Assembly: GCA_902805985.1 (NCBI GenBank)
Contig: CADCUW010000022.1
Coordinates: 1-20,380, forward strand
DNA: 20,380 nt
Direction of reading: 5' to 3'
Source of the DNA: an uncultured Rubrobacteraceae bacterium
GTDB lineage: Bacteria; Actinomycetota; Rubrobacteria; Rubrobacterales; Rubrobacteraceae
Shown here: piece after piece, positions 13,485-20,380 of the stretch
Layout of the letters: each line of letters begins with the position of its first letter
How positions within the stretch are numbered: the stretch's first letter is position 1
Translations under genes and position numbers: made by a program
The notes under the pieces: model-generated
What the model saw: only the letters and a program-made list of their open reading frames with translations
Told to the model about the DNA's origin: nothing
Databases searched by the model: none

Positions 13485-14993
13485 TTGAAGATACTGGAGG
13501 GGGCGACGATCCTGCGACGCAGGTTCACCAGAAGAGATTTTCTGAAAGCGGCGGGAGCCGGGACGGCCGGGATGGCTGTGCTCGGCGCCAGCGCGTGCAG
13601 CACGGAGGGGGGCGTGAAGCGGGAGTCGCCGCAGAGGGCCGGCAGCGGACAGAACGTCGTCCTGATCATCGTGGACACTCTGCGCAAGGACCACATCGGG
13701 GCCTACGGGAACGATTGGATCCAGACCCCCAACCTCGACTCTTTAGCGCAGGAGAGCCTGCGCTTCACGCGGGCCTACCCCGAGTCCACGCCAACGATCT
13801 GCGCCCGCAGGGCCATCCACACGGGCACCAGGACGTGGCCTTTTCGGGACTGGGACCCGCCCGAGGGGGAGAACATCTCCCTGCGGGGCTGGCAGCCCAT
13901 ACCGCTGGACCAGGTCACGCTCGCCGAGGTCCTCAAGGAGAACGGGTACTTGAACCTGTTCGTCTCGGACAACCTCCAGCAGTACAAGCCGGCCTACAAC
14001 ATGCACCGGGGCTTCGACGTCTGGGATTTCTTCCGCGGCCAGACCACGGACAGGTACCGTCCGATCTGGACCTGCCCCCCCGAGAGCCTGGACCGGGCTT
14101 TTATAGCCAACCCCGACTCCGGAACGGGCGGCGAGCAGTACTTCGCCCAGTATTTCGCGAACGTTGCCGACCGCAAGCGCGAGGAGGATTGGTTCGCCCC
14201 GCGCGTCTTCAACCGGGCGTCGGAGTTTCTGGAGTCGGCGAGGGACGTGGGGCCGTTCTTCCTGACGGTGGACGTCTACGACCCGCACGCCCCCTGGGAC
14301 CCGCCCGAGAAGTACACCAACCTGTACTCCGACGGCGCCGACGGGCCCGAGCCGTTCGCGCCGGTCTACGGTTCCAGCGACTACCTGACGGAGCGGCAGG
14401 TCGACCGGATGCGCGCTCTTTACGCGGGGGAGCTCACGATGATGGACCGCTGGCTGGGGCGCTTTTTGGACAAGATGGAGGAGCTGAACCTCTTTGAGGA
14501 CACGCTGGTCTTGTTGCTCAGCGACCACGGCATGATCCTCGGCGAGCACGGCCTCGTTGGCAAACCACACTACGCCCTGTACCCGGAGACGGTGGACGTG
14601 CCGTTTATGATACGCCACCCCGGAGGCAGGCTCTCCGGCGACGCGAGCGACTACTTCGCCTCGACCCACGACGTCGCCCCGACCATCCTCGGCCACCTCG
14701 GGATAGACCCCCCGGAGCAGATGACCGGCCAGGACCTCATGGCCTTCTTCGACGGCGGTGAGCCCGAGGAGCGTCCCCACTTCACCCTCGGCTACCACGA
14801 CCACGTCTGGACCCGCGACGACCGCTACGCCATGTTCTCCGCCGACGACGGCTCCGGCGCCAAGCTCTTCGACGTGCGGGATGATCCCGGAATGAACAAA
14901 AACATCGCCGCGGGCAACTCGGACATCGTCAAGAGGATGTACGACGGCTACGTGCTCAGGGACGCCGGCGGGCCGCTGCCGGACTACGGGTAG
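13485..14993 (+). CDS. Tat-exported sulfatase-fold hydrolase with Thr at the nucleophile position
   Basis: A 502-aa alkaline-phosphatase-superfamily enzyme. The N-terminus carries a twin-arginine signal (TRRDFLK, ~15-21), a hydrophobic core (AGAGTAGMAVLGA) and Cys-38 in a lipobox-like GASAC, so it is probably an exported lipoprotein. Metal-site motifs follow: VVLIIVDTLRKDHIGAYG (~58-75), YDPHAPW, and SDHGMILGEHGLVGKPHY. The nucleophile segment STPTICARRAIHTG (~101-114) aligns with the sulfatase CxPxR signature as T-I-C-A-R, putting Thr-104 where formylglycine would form and Cys-106 where Pro is usual. A classical formylglycine sulfatase is thus unlikely; phosphate/phosphonate ester hydrolysis or transfer is an alternative. 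The TTG start gives the signal peptide directly. An alternative start a few codons later is possible because GGAGGGGG occurs at ~13496. It stands alone between the toxin remnant and the EamA cluster. Confidence 0.88.
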   Translation: MKILEGATILRRRFTRRDFLKAAGAGTAGMAVLGASACSTEGGVKRESPQRAGSGQNVVLIIVDTLRKDHIGAYGNDWIQTPNLDSLAQESLRFTRAYPESTPTICARRAIHTGTRTWPFRDWDPPEGENISLRGWQPIPLDQVTLAEVLKENGYLNLFVSDNLQQYKPAYNMHRGFDVWDFFRGQTTDRYRPIWTCPPESLDRAFIANPDSGTGGEQYFAQYFANVADRKREEDWFAPRVFNRASEFLESARDVGPFFLTVDVYDPHAPWDPPEKYTNLYSDGADGPEPFAPVYGSSDYLTERQVDRMRALYAGELTMMDRWLGRFLDKMEELNLFEDTLVLLLSDHGMILGEHGLVGKPHYALYPETVDVPFMIRHPGGRLSGDASDYFASTHDVAPTILGHLGIDPPEQMTGQDLMAFFDGGEPEERPHFTLGYHDHVWTRDDRYAMFSADDGSGAKLFDVRDDPGMNKNIAAGNSDIVKRMYDGYVLRDAGGPLPDYG

Positions 14994-15001
14994 GACCGAG
15001 G

Positions 15002-15023
15002 TATCGGGCATCGGGTTTCGGGC
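15002..15023. repeat. Short degenerate tandem repeat after the sulfatase-like gene
   Basis: Three consecutive 7-8 nt units: TATCGGGC, ATCGGGT, TTCGGGC. They begin 8 nt after the stop codon, and two looser GGGT units follow. There is no stem-loop; the 77-nt spacer to the next gene holds nothing else recognisable. Confidence 0.55.
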
Positions 15024-15070
15024 GGGTTGACGGGTGGGATCTCACGTCCGCCCGAGGGTCGGCGCGTCCG

Positions 15071-16042
15071 GTGAACGGGCCGGGGGGGCGGGGGACCGCA
15101 GCGACGGAGGTCGCGCTGGTCTTCGCGGCGGTCTTCTGGGGGCTGAACTTCGCGGCGACCAAGTACGCCGCCGAGGCCATACCGCCGATGATGCTCGTCG
15201 CCTTGCGGTTCTCGGTGGGGGGTGGGCTCATGTACGGGGTCTTGCGGGTGCTCGAGCCCAAGAGCCGGCTGGCGAGGGAGGATCTCCTCCCGATGGCGGC
15301 GCTCGGGTGCTTCGGGGTGGCCACGGCCCAGACCGGCTTCACGTTCGGCCTGAGTCTCACCAGTGCCGCGAGCACGGGCCTGATCTTCGCGACAGCCCCA
15401 GTCTGGGGCCTCTTGCTCGGCTCCCTGCTCGGCCTCGAACGACCCACCGCCAGGGGTGTCCTTGGCGTGGGCCTCTCTATCGTGGGCGTCGCCGCCGTCG
15501 TCTCGGAGGGGCTCGGGGGCGGGGGCACGAACCTCGTAGGCGATGCGTTCGTCCTGGTGGCCGCCGTGTGCGTCGGGGCCTACGCCGTCCTCTCGATGCC
15601 CCTTCTCGAGCGGTACTCGCCGCTGGCCGTGGCGACCTATCCCGTGCTCTTCGGGGCTCCGTTTCTGCTGTTGCTCTCCGTCCCATCGGTGCCAGGGATG
15701 GAGTGGGGGAGGATAGGTGCCGGGCCGCTGCTGGCCGTCGGGTACGCGGCGGTGTTCGCGACGGCGTTCGCCTTTACCGCGTGGCAGCGGGGCATAAGCC
15801 GCATCGGGGCCAACCGGGTGCTCGTCTACCAGTACCTCATAACCACCGTCGGCGTTACCTCGGGGATCGTCTTCTTCGGCGAGTCGCTCGGGTGGAACAA
15901 GATAGTCGGCGGCGCCGTGATCCTGCTCGGGGTGTACCTGGCCCGCCGGCAGCGGCCCGCGGGAAGGGCCCCGGCGCAGGTAGAATGCTCCTGTCAGGGA
16001 AAAGAAGAGACGGGGGAGGGACCATGCAAGCCTACCCGATAA
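15071..16042 (+). CDS. EamA/DMT-family transporter
   Basis: A 323-aa inner-membrane drug/metabolite transporter with about ten hydrophobic helices in two homologous EamA halves. The first half starts ALVFAAVFWGLNFAATKYA and the second at ~VGDAFVLVAAVCVGAYAVLS; helix 9 contains the typical NRVLVYQYLITTVGVTSG and helix 10 FFGESLGWNKIVGGAVILLGVYL. The substrate cannot be predicted. The start is GTG 15071, with only a distant GAGGG upstream (moderate certainty). The hydrophilic C-terminal tail overlaps the isomerase gene by 19 nt, indicating translational coupling. Confidence 0.9.
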   Translation: MNGPGGRGTAATEVALVFAAVFWGLNFAATKYAAEAIPPMMLVALRFSVGGGLMYGVLRVLEPKSRLAREDLLPMAALGCFGVATAQTGFTFGLSLTSAASTGLIFATAPVWGLLLGSLLGLERPTARGVLGVGLSIVGVAAVVSEGLGGGGTNLVGDAFVLVAAVCVGAYAVLSMPLLERYSPLAVATYPVLFGAPFLLLLSVPSVPGMEWGRIGAGPLLAVGYAAVFATAFAFTAWQRGISRIGANRVLVYQYLITTVGVTSGIVFFGESLGWNKIVGGAVILLGVYLARRQRPAGRAPAQVECSCQGKEETGEGPCKPTR

Positions 16043-17097
16043 AGCTGACCTTCCACGTGCGCGAGTACTATTTCGGGGAGCGTCTGATCCCGGAGAGGCT
16101 CGGCAAGGAGGGCGTGTCCGACGGCGTCGTCGCCGAGACGTGGGAGATCAGCGACTACGCGGATACGACCGCGACGGTCACGAACGGCTCCTATGCTGGC
16201 AGGACGCTCCACGATCTGGTCGAGGAGTTCCCGGACGAGCTCGTCGGGGAGGGCTGGCGAGGGCCTCACTTCCCGATCCTGCTCAAGTTCCTCGACGCCT
16301 CCCACATGCTCCCCGTCCACCTCCACCCCGACGACGAGACTGCGAAGAGAAAACACGGCGCCTCCCACGGCAAGAGCGAGGCGTGGCACATCCTCTGGGC
16401 CGAGTCGGACGCCTCGATCCTGGCCGGCATAAAGGAAGGCTTCTCGCGGCGGGACCTCTTCAACGCCTTCAAGCGCCAGGACTATGACTCGGTGATGCTT
16501 CGTTACCCTATCCGGGCCGGCGACACGGTCTACGTGCCAGGCGGCATCCTCCACACCTTCGGGCCCGGAACCCTGATCTCCGAGGTCCAGCAGACCTCCG
16601 ACCTCGGCCAGTTCGTCATGCCGGAAGACCTCTACGGCAACCGCCTGGACGAAGAGGAATGGAATGCCAACATCGAGGCCACGCTCGACGAGCTCAAGAC
16701 AGACTTCATGCCCCGCCCGAACCCCGGCCTCACGCTGGAGGATAGGACGAACCGCAGAACCCTCTGCTGCGCCGGGCCACACTTCGCCCTCGAACGGTGG
16801 AACTTGAGGAATGCCCACACCGTGCCGGCCCGCCCGGACCGTTTCCTCACCCTCTCGAACGTGGGGGAGGGCAGCGTGCAGCTCCGGTACGGGGGCGGGG
16901 TGGAGTCGCTCGGGCGGGCGGAGAGCTGCGTCCTGCCGGCGGGGATCGGGGAGGTCGAGGTCGTCCCCGACGGGGTGGCCGACCTGGTGGTCTGTTACGT
17001 GCCGGACGTGGAGAGGGACGTCGTCGGGCCGTTGCGGGAGGCGGGGCATTCGGACGAGGAGATCCGGGGCCTCGGCGAGGTGGATGTCCGGCCGTAG
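16024..17097 (+). CDS. manA: Class I mannose-6-phosphate isomerase
   Basis: Zinc-dependent cupin isomerase that interconverts mannose-6-phosphate and fructose-6-phosphate in the cytosol. At 357 aa it matches the short bacterial ManA type. Visible motifs: AETWEISDY (~39-47), LPVHLHPDDETAKRKHG with metal-binding His (~97-113), GKSEAWHIL (~117-125, Lys and Glu), and VPGGILHTFGPGTLISEVQQTSD (~176-198), the core cupin motif with the last His ligand and the product-binding region. ATG 16024 has GGAGGG 4 nt upstream; the long open frame upstream to 15034 is out of phase with the transporter and is a shadow. It is followed 22 nt later by the sugar kinase. Confidence 0.92.
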   Translation: MQAYPIKLTFHVREYYFGERLIPERLGKEGVSDGVVAETWEISDYADTTATVTNGSYAGRTLHDLVEEFPDELVGEGWRGPHFPILLKFLDASHMLPVHLHPDDETAKRKHGASHGKSEAWHILWAESDASILAGIKEGFSRRDLFNAFKRQDYDSVMLRYPIRAGDTVYVPGGILHTFGPGTLISEVQQTSDLGQFVMPEDLYGNRLDEEEWNANIEATLDELKTDFMPRPNPGLTLEDRTNRRTLCCAGPHFALERWNLRNAHTVPARPDRFLTLSNVGEGSVQLRYGGGVESLGRAESCVLPAGIGEVEVVPDGVADLVVCYVPDVERDVVGPLREAGHSDEEIRGLGEVDVRP

Positions 17098-17119
17098 GGA
17101 CGGGAGATCGGGGGAGATC

Positions 17120-18070
17120 ATGGGAAAGATAGTGGCCCTTGGCGAGGTCGTTTCGGATATTTACAGGGAGGAGGAGATCTCGGACGTCGAGCTCGGCTTC
17201 GTCGCCAGGCCCGGAGGAGCGCCCGCGAACGTGGCGGTCGCCGCCTCAAGGCTCGGCTCGGAGGCCGCCTTTGTCGGCAGCGTGGGCGAGGACCTCTTCG
17301 GGGACTTTATCCTGCGCGCCCTGGAGTCCGAGGGCGTCGAAACGAACGGCGTCAGCCGCCGGAGGCCGCCGACGCGCACTTCGCTGGCCTTCGTCGAGAT
17401 AGCCCCTGACGGGGACCGCGAGTTCACGTTCTACCGCTCCAGTCCCGCCGCCGACGAGTTGCTCTCCGCCGAAGACGTCACCGAAGACCTCGTCGCCGGG
17501 GCCTCCTTCGTGAACTTCGGCAGCATACCCCTGATCCGGGAGCCCGCCCGCTCCGCGACCCACCGCATCGCCGAGCTTGCCCGCGAGCACGACGTCCCCG
17601 TGGCCTTCGACGTGAACTTCAGGGAGCATCTCTGGGAGAATAGGGAGGCCGCCCGCGAGGCCGTAGACCCGCTGCTCGACCTCTCGACCATCGTCAAGCT
17701 GGGCGACGACGAGCTCGAACCGCTCCTCGGCACGGCCGACGTCGAAGAGTCGACACGGACGCTCCTGAACCGCGGCGTCCTGCTGGTGCTCATCAGCAAG
17801 GGACCTGAGGGGGCCTTTTACGCCACCGGCGAGTTCACGGGCGAGGTGCCGGCCTTCGACATCGATGAGGTCGTCGACGCCACGGGTGCCGGGGACGCCT
17901 TCCTCGCCGCCACCCTCGTACACCTCTCGGACAAACCTTTTACCGAAGAGCGGGTGCGCGAGGCGACGCTCCGGGGCTGCGCGGCCGGGGCGCTCGCCTG
18001 CACGCAGTACGGCGCCATGAGCGCCCTGCCCACGAAGGAAGACCTCGAACGGTTCATGTCCGGGGGCTGA
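17120..18070 (+). CDS. PfkB-family sugar kinase, fructokinase-like
   Basis: A 316-aa ribokinase-fold ATP-dependent kinase. The substrate-binding GG motif is GGAPANVAVAASRLG (~residues 33-47) and the catalytic anion-hole motif is DATGAGDAFLAA (~253-264, Asp base in GAGD). GGAPANVAV is the form most often seen in fructokinases, and placement directly after manA supports fructose to fructose-6-phosphate to mannose-6-phosphate metabolism, but other ketose or ketogluconate substrates cannot be excluded. ATG 17120 has GGGGGAG 4-5 nt upstream. Its TGA is immediately followed by the GTG of the next gene. Confidence 0.9.
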   Translation: MGKIVALGEVVSDIYREEEISDVELGFVARPGGAPANVAVAASRLGSEAAFVGSVGEDLFGDFILRALESEGVETNGVSRRRPPTRTSLAFVEIAPDGDREFTFYRSSPAADELLSAEDVTEDLVAGASFVNFGSIPLIREPARSATHRIAELAREHDVPVAFDVNFREHLWENREAAREAVDPLLDLSTIVKLGDDELEPLLGTADVEESTRTLLNRGVLLVLISKGPEGAFYATGEFTGEVPAFDIDEVVDATGAGDAFLAATLVHLSDKPFTEERVREATLRGCAAGALACTQYGAMSALPTKEDLERFMSGG

Positions 18071-18613
18071 GTGGACGGTCGGGAAGGCCGGCACGTCGTC
18101 CGGACCGCCCGCGCGACCCTCCGCCCGGTCTCGATGGGGGATATCGAGTCCCTGCACGACCTCTGGACGGACCCTGGGGTGAGGCGGTTCTTGTGGGATG
18201 ACGAGGTGATCCCGCGCGGCAGGGCAGAGGCGGCCGTCCGGGAGGCCATCGAGAACTTCGGGCGGTACGGCTTCGGCCTGTGGGTGGCTGAGGGCGAAGA
18301 CGGCGCGCTCCTCGGCTTCTGCGGCCTGCGCCACCTCGAAGACGGACCCGGAGTGGAGATACTCTACGGCGTCTCACCCCACGAATGGAACAGGGGATTG
18401 GCCACCGAGATGACGCTCGCGGTGCTCCGATACGGCTTCGAGGAGGGCGGTCTACACCTCATACTCGGCATGACGGACGCCGCCAACACCGCCTCTCGCC
18501 GCGTCCTGGAGAAGTCCGGCATGTCCCTTGAGCGGTGCGACCCCCGCGAGGGCCGCAAGGAAGTCTCCTACGCCATACGCCGGAAGATCTCGCCCCCGCC
18601 AACAAATGGTTGA
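18071..18613 (+). CDS. GNAT-family N-acetyltransferase (RimJ/RimL-like)
   Basis: A 180-aa acetyl-CoA-dependent transferase of the Acetyltransf_3 type. It opens with RTARATLRPVSMGDIESLHDLW and has the acetyl-CoA loop in HEWNRGLATEM (R-G-x-A, ~98-108) and the motif-B region DAANTASRRVLEKSGM (~137-152), where Asn and the helix bind the cofactor. The substrate is unknown. The GTG start directly abuts the kinase stop codon (TGAGTG), so it is translationally coupled and the last gene of the cluster. It ends 19 nt before the convergent Nif3-family gene. Confidence 0.9.
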   Translation: MDGREGRHVVRTARATLRPVSMGDIESLHDLWTDPGVRRFLWDDEVIPRGRAEAAVREAIENFGRYGFGLWVAEGEDGALLGFCGLRHLEDGPGVEILYGVSPHEWNRGLATEMTLAVLRYGFEEGGLHLILGMTDAANTASRRVLEKSGMSLERCDPREGRKEVSYAIRRKISPPPTNG

Positions 18614-18632
18614 AAGCGAAGGCCGTAGGGTG

Positions 18633-19709
18633 CTAACGCCGGACGCGGCTGACCGCGACGGGCACATCGACCAGCGCTGCGAGGCGTTCCGCCAGCGGGT
18701 CTAGCGAGGGCAACTCCGTGGCGGCGTGGCCCGCGTCTATCGCGGTGAGGCCGAGCGATTCGGCGAGCAGCGCGTCGTGGTAGTCGAGGTCGCCGGTGAC
18801 GTAGGCCTCCGCCCCCGAGGCGGCGACCTCCGGGATGAACGAGCCGCCTGAGCCCCCGAGGACGGCCACGCGCCGGATGCGCCGGTGCCATTCCGAGACC
18901 AGCCGGGCCGGGAAGCCCAGAGACTCTGAGACGTGGGAAACCAGTTCCGCCGGGGTCAGAGGCGCCGGGAGGGTGCCGGTCCTACCGTAGCCGCAACCTT
19001 CGGGGAACCCCTCGACCGGGTAGACGTCCAGTGCGACCTCCTCGTAGGGGTGCGCGGCGGTCGCCGCGTCCACGGCGGCCCGCGCCAGGTAGGCCGGGAC
19101 GACCGTTTCGAGCCGGACCTCTTCGACCCGCTCCAGGCTGCCCCTCTCGCCCAGGTACGGGTCGCTCCCCTCGCCGGGGAGGAAGGTGCCGGTGCCGGGC
19201 GTCCGGAAGGTGCAGTGGGTGTAATCCCCGATCCTGCCAGCCCCCGCCTCCGAGAGCGCCCCGGCTACCGCCTCCGCGTTCTCCGCCGGGACGAAGACGA
19301 CGAGCTTCCGCAGGGCTCCCCTGGGGGAGATCGTCCGCAGCGGACCCTCCAGCGCGAGGGCTCGGGCGAGCGCTACGGAGACGCCGTCGGGGGCGGCGTC
19401 GTAGCTTGTATGGGCGGCGTAGACGGTGAGGCCGTTTCGGAGTGCGCGGGAGACGAGATCTCCCGGGTAGGCACTCGTGTCCACACCTCTTAGCGGGGTG
19501 AAGATCAGGGGGTGGTGGAAGAGCAGGAAATCCGCCCCCTTCTCCCCGGCCTCGTCGAAGACCTCCGGCAGCGGCGTCAGGGCGACGAGGATCCTGCGCG
19601 CCCCCGCGGCCGGGTCTCCGACCTGGAGGCCGCAGTTGTCCCAGCCCTCCGCGAGGGAGGGTGGGGCCAGCCGTTCGACGGCCGACATGACATCGCGCGC
19701 TTTCGCCAT
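18633..19709 (-). CDS. Nif3-like dinuclear metal centre protein (YqfO type)
   Basis: A 358-aa cytosolic protein of the Nif3/GTP cyclohydrolase I type 2 family, which forms toroidal hexamers with a two-metal site; its physiological reaction is unsettled. Metal-site motifs: LAEGWDNCGLQVG (~20-32), FLLFHHPLIF (His-His, ~62-71), YAAHTSYDAAPDGV (His and Asp, ~97-110) and the C-terminal ITDGD-like VTGDLDYHDALLAESLGLTAIDAGHAATE (His and Glu). Between them (~135-235) is the extra PII/CutA-like domain (VVFVP… to AHPYEEVALDVYPVE) that defines the longer YqfO form. ATG 19709 was preferred over 19718 because the -10 TACAAT overlaps the upstream ATG and lies 7 nt before 19709 (leaderless). Confidence 0.92.
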   Translation of the reverse strand: MAKARDVMSAVERLAPPSLAEGWDNCGLQVGDPAAGARRILVALTPLPEVFDEAGEKGADFLLFHHPLIFTPLRGVDTSAYPGDLVSRALRNGLTVYAAHTSYDAAPDGVSVALARALALEGPLRTISPRGALRKLVVFVPAENAEAVAGALSEAGAGRIGDYTHCTFRTPGTGTFLPGEGSDPYLGERGSLERVEEVRLETVVPAYLARAAVDAATAAHPYEEVALDVYPVEGFPEGCGYGRTGTLPAPLTPAELVSHVSESLGFPARLVSEWHRRIRRVAVLGGSGGSFIPEVAASGAEAYVTGDLDYHDALLAESLGLTAIDAGHAATELPSLDPLAERLAALVDVPVAVSRVRR

Positions 19710-19716
19710 GGGCGGC

Positions 19717-19726
19717 ATTGTACAAT
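19717..19726. promoter_or_regulatory. Palindromic shared -10 region for two divergent genes
   Basis: ATTGTACAAT is a perfect 10-bp palindrome. On each strand it reads TACAAT (TANNNT). The plus copy (19721-19726) is 9 nt before TTG 19736; the minus copy (19722-19717) is 7 nt before ATG 19709. Both genes would be leaderless, and RNA polymerase could open only one direction at a time. A regulator operator is an alternative reading of the palindrome. Confidence 0.55.
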
Positions 19727-19735
19727 CCCCCGACC

Positions 19736-20311
19736 TTGCTTCCCGAGAGGATCGCCCACCTCGTCTCCGCCGTCACCCGCCTGCCGCTGCTGGCCGTGCC
19801 GCTCTTTCTGGCCGTCGGCCTCGATGCCGCCGGAACGGCCGGCCTGCTCTGGTCGCTTCTGTGCGTCTCTCTCACGAGCGGGCTCTCGCTGCTCTACCTC
19901 TTCTATCTCACTCATTCGGGCAAGGTCCGCGACCCGCGCACCATCCCGCGCGCCGAGCGGGTGGGGCCCCTGCGCGTCGTGGCGGCGCTGCACGTGGGAG
20001 CCTTCGCGCTGGTCTACGGGCTCGGCGGCCCCGCGGAGCTTACGGCGGCCCTCCTCTCCTACGCGGTAGCCACCGCGCTCTTCGCCGGGCTGACGCCGCT
20101 CATCAACCTCTCCCTCCATGCCGCCGGCGTCGCCGGCACGGCGGTCTGCCTGGCATCTGTCTTCGGAGCCTGGAGCCTGCCGGCTTTCGGGCTTCTGCCG
20201 GCGGTGTTCTGGGCGCGGCTGCGCCTGAAGCGGCACACCGTGCCGGAGCTGGTGCTCGGGGCTGTCGTCGGGGGAGGGGGGACGTGGCTCGCCTTCGCCT
20301 TGCTCGGTTGA
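19736..20311 (+). CDS. PAP2-like integral membrane protein
   Basis: A 191-aa membrane protein with about five to six hydrophobic helices. The C-terminal part carries degenerate PAP2 phosphatase landmarks: INLSLHAAGVAG (equivalent of the PSGH-type helix) and ARLRLKRHTVPELVLGAVVG (equivalent of the R-x5-H-x3-D motif, with HTVPE where HTPAQ-type sequences occur in relatives). The central KxxxxxxRP motif is only suggested by THSGKVRDPRTIPRAER. It may act on a lipid phosphate or be a catalytically weak relative. TTG 19736 was chosen because it begins just after the palindromic -10; TTG 19718 lies inside the promoter box. Confidence 0.65.
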   Translation: MLPERIAHLVSAVTRLPLLAVPLFLAVGLDAAGTAGLLWSLLCVSLTSGLSLLYLFYLTHSGKVRDPRTIPRAERVGPLRVVAALHVGAFALVYGLGGPAELTAALLSYAVATALFAGLTPLINLSLHAAGVAGTAVCLASVFGAWSLPAFGLLPAVFWARLRLKRHTVPELVLGAVVGGGGTWLAFALLG

Positions 20312-20322
20312 GGAAGGCGGTT

Positions 20323-20346
20323 CCGAGGCTTTGAGGTTTTGAGGCA
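20323..20346. repeat. Short degenerate tandem repeat after the PAP2-like gene
   Basis: Three 8-nt units: CCGAGGCT, TTGAGGTT, TTGAGGCA. They begin 12 nt after the stop codon. The remaining bases to the window end show no gene. Confidence 0.5.
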
Positions 20347-20380
20347 TCAGGGGTACGTCGCGGGCTCGGAGTCACAGGCG

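Noticed and set aside
15034..16023. A longer plus-strand frame joined to the front of the isomerase gene
   Set aside because: It runs out of phase through the EamA gene and encodes Arg/Gly-rich non-protein-like sequence; the isomerase has its own ATG and ribosome-binding site at 16024.

Overview
The window is high-G+C chromosomal DNA from a bacterium, most likely a Rubrobacter-like actinobacterium. The evidence is very high third-position GC, free use of AGG and ATA codons alongside GC-rich ones, TTG/GTG starts, several apparently leaderless genes with a TANNNT -10 box 7-9 nt before the start codon, and a CwlM-like amidase. The taxonomic assignment is inference; no rRNA gene is present.

Layout. 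(1) 1-2460: the tail of an unidentified gene, a hairpin terminator, a peptidoglycan amidase (two PG-binding repeats plus Amidase_3), a small unknown ORF, a tRNA-Pro(CGG) with a clear promoter, and a small exported unknown protein on the minus strand. (2) 2461-6901: two ABC-F ATPases flanking a class I methyltransferase. The first ABC-F gene and the methyltransferase are head-to-head, with start codons overlapping inside one CATG. (3) 6902-8515: a short tandem repeat, then a minus-strand operon of metallophosphoesterase, DUF2203 protein and D-aminoacyl-tRNA deacylase (dtd). (4) 8576-13279: an intact tRNA-Arg(CCG), then a 4.1-kb gene for a cytosolic 7xPAS-GGDEF-EAL cyclic-di-GMP enzyme, then a 54-nt direct copy of the tRNA 3' part. 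This is the geometry of a tRNA-integrated element, but no integrase is present. (5) 13282-14993: a RelE-family toxin remnant abutting the repeat, then a Tat-exported sulfatase-fold hydrolase. (6) 15071-18613: a co-directional cluster of EamA exporter, class I mannose-6-phosphate isomerase, PfkB/fructokinase-like kinase and GNAT acetyltransferase, with overlapping or abutting genes. (7) 18633-20311: a Nif3/YqfO-family gene and a PAP2-like membrane protein gene, transcribed divergently from a palindromic -10 region.

Functionally this is mostly housekeeping: translation quality control (dtd, ABC-F), cell wall (amidase) and hexose-phosphate interconversion (isomerase plus kinase). The one accessory-looking piece is the c-di-GMP gene between the tRNA-Arg repeats, which is the best candidate for an undescribed unit: a single-gene, integrase-less tRNA island carrying a multi-PAS second-messenger sensor. 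Other notable points are the two face-to-face promoter arrangements, an amidase whose first repeat begins upstream of any standard start codon, and a sulfatase-fold enzyme with Thr at the nucleophile position. All family assignments come from reading motifs by eye; no database search was run.
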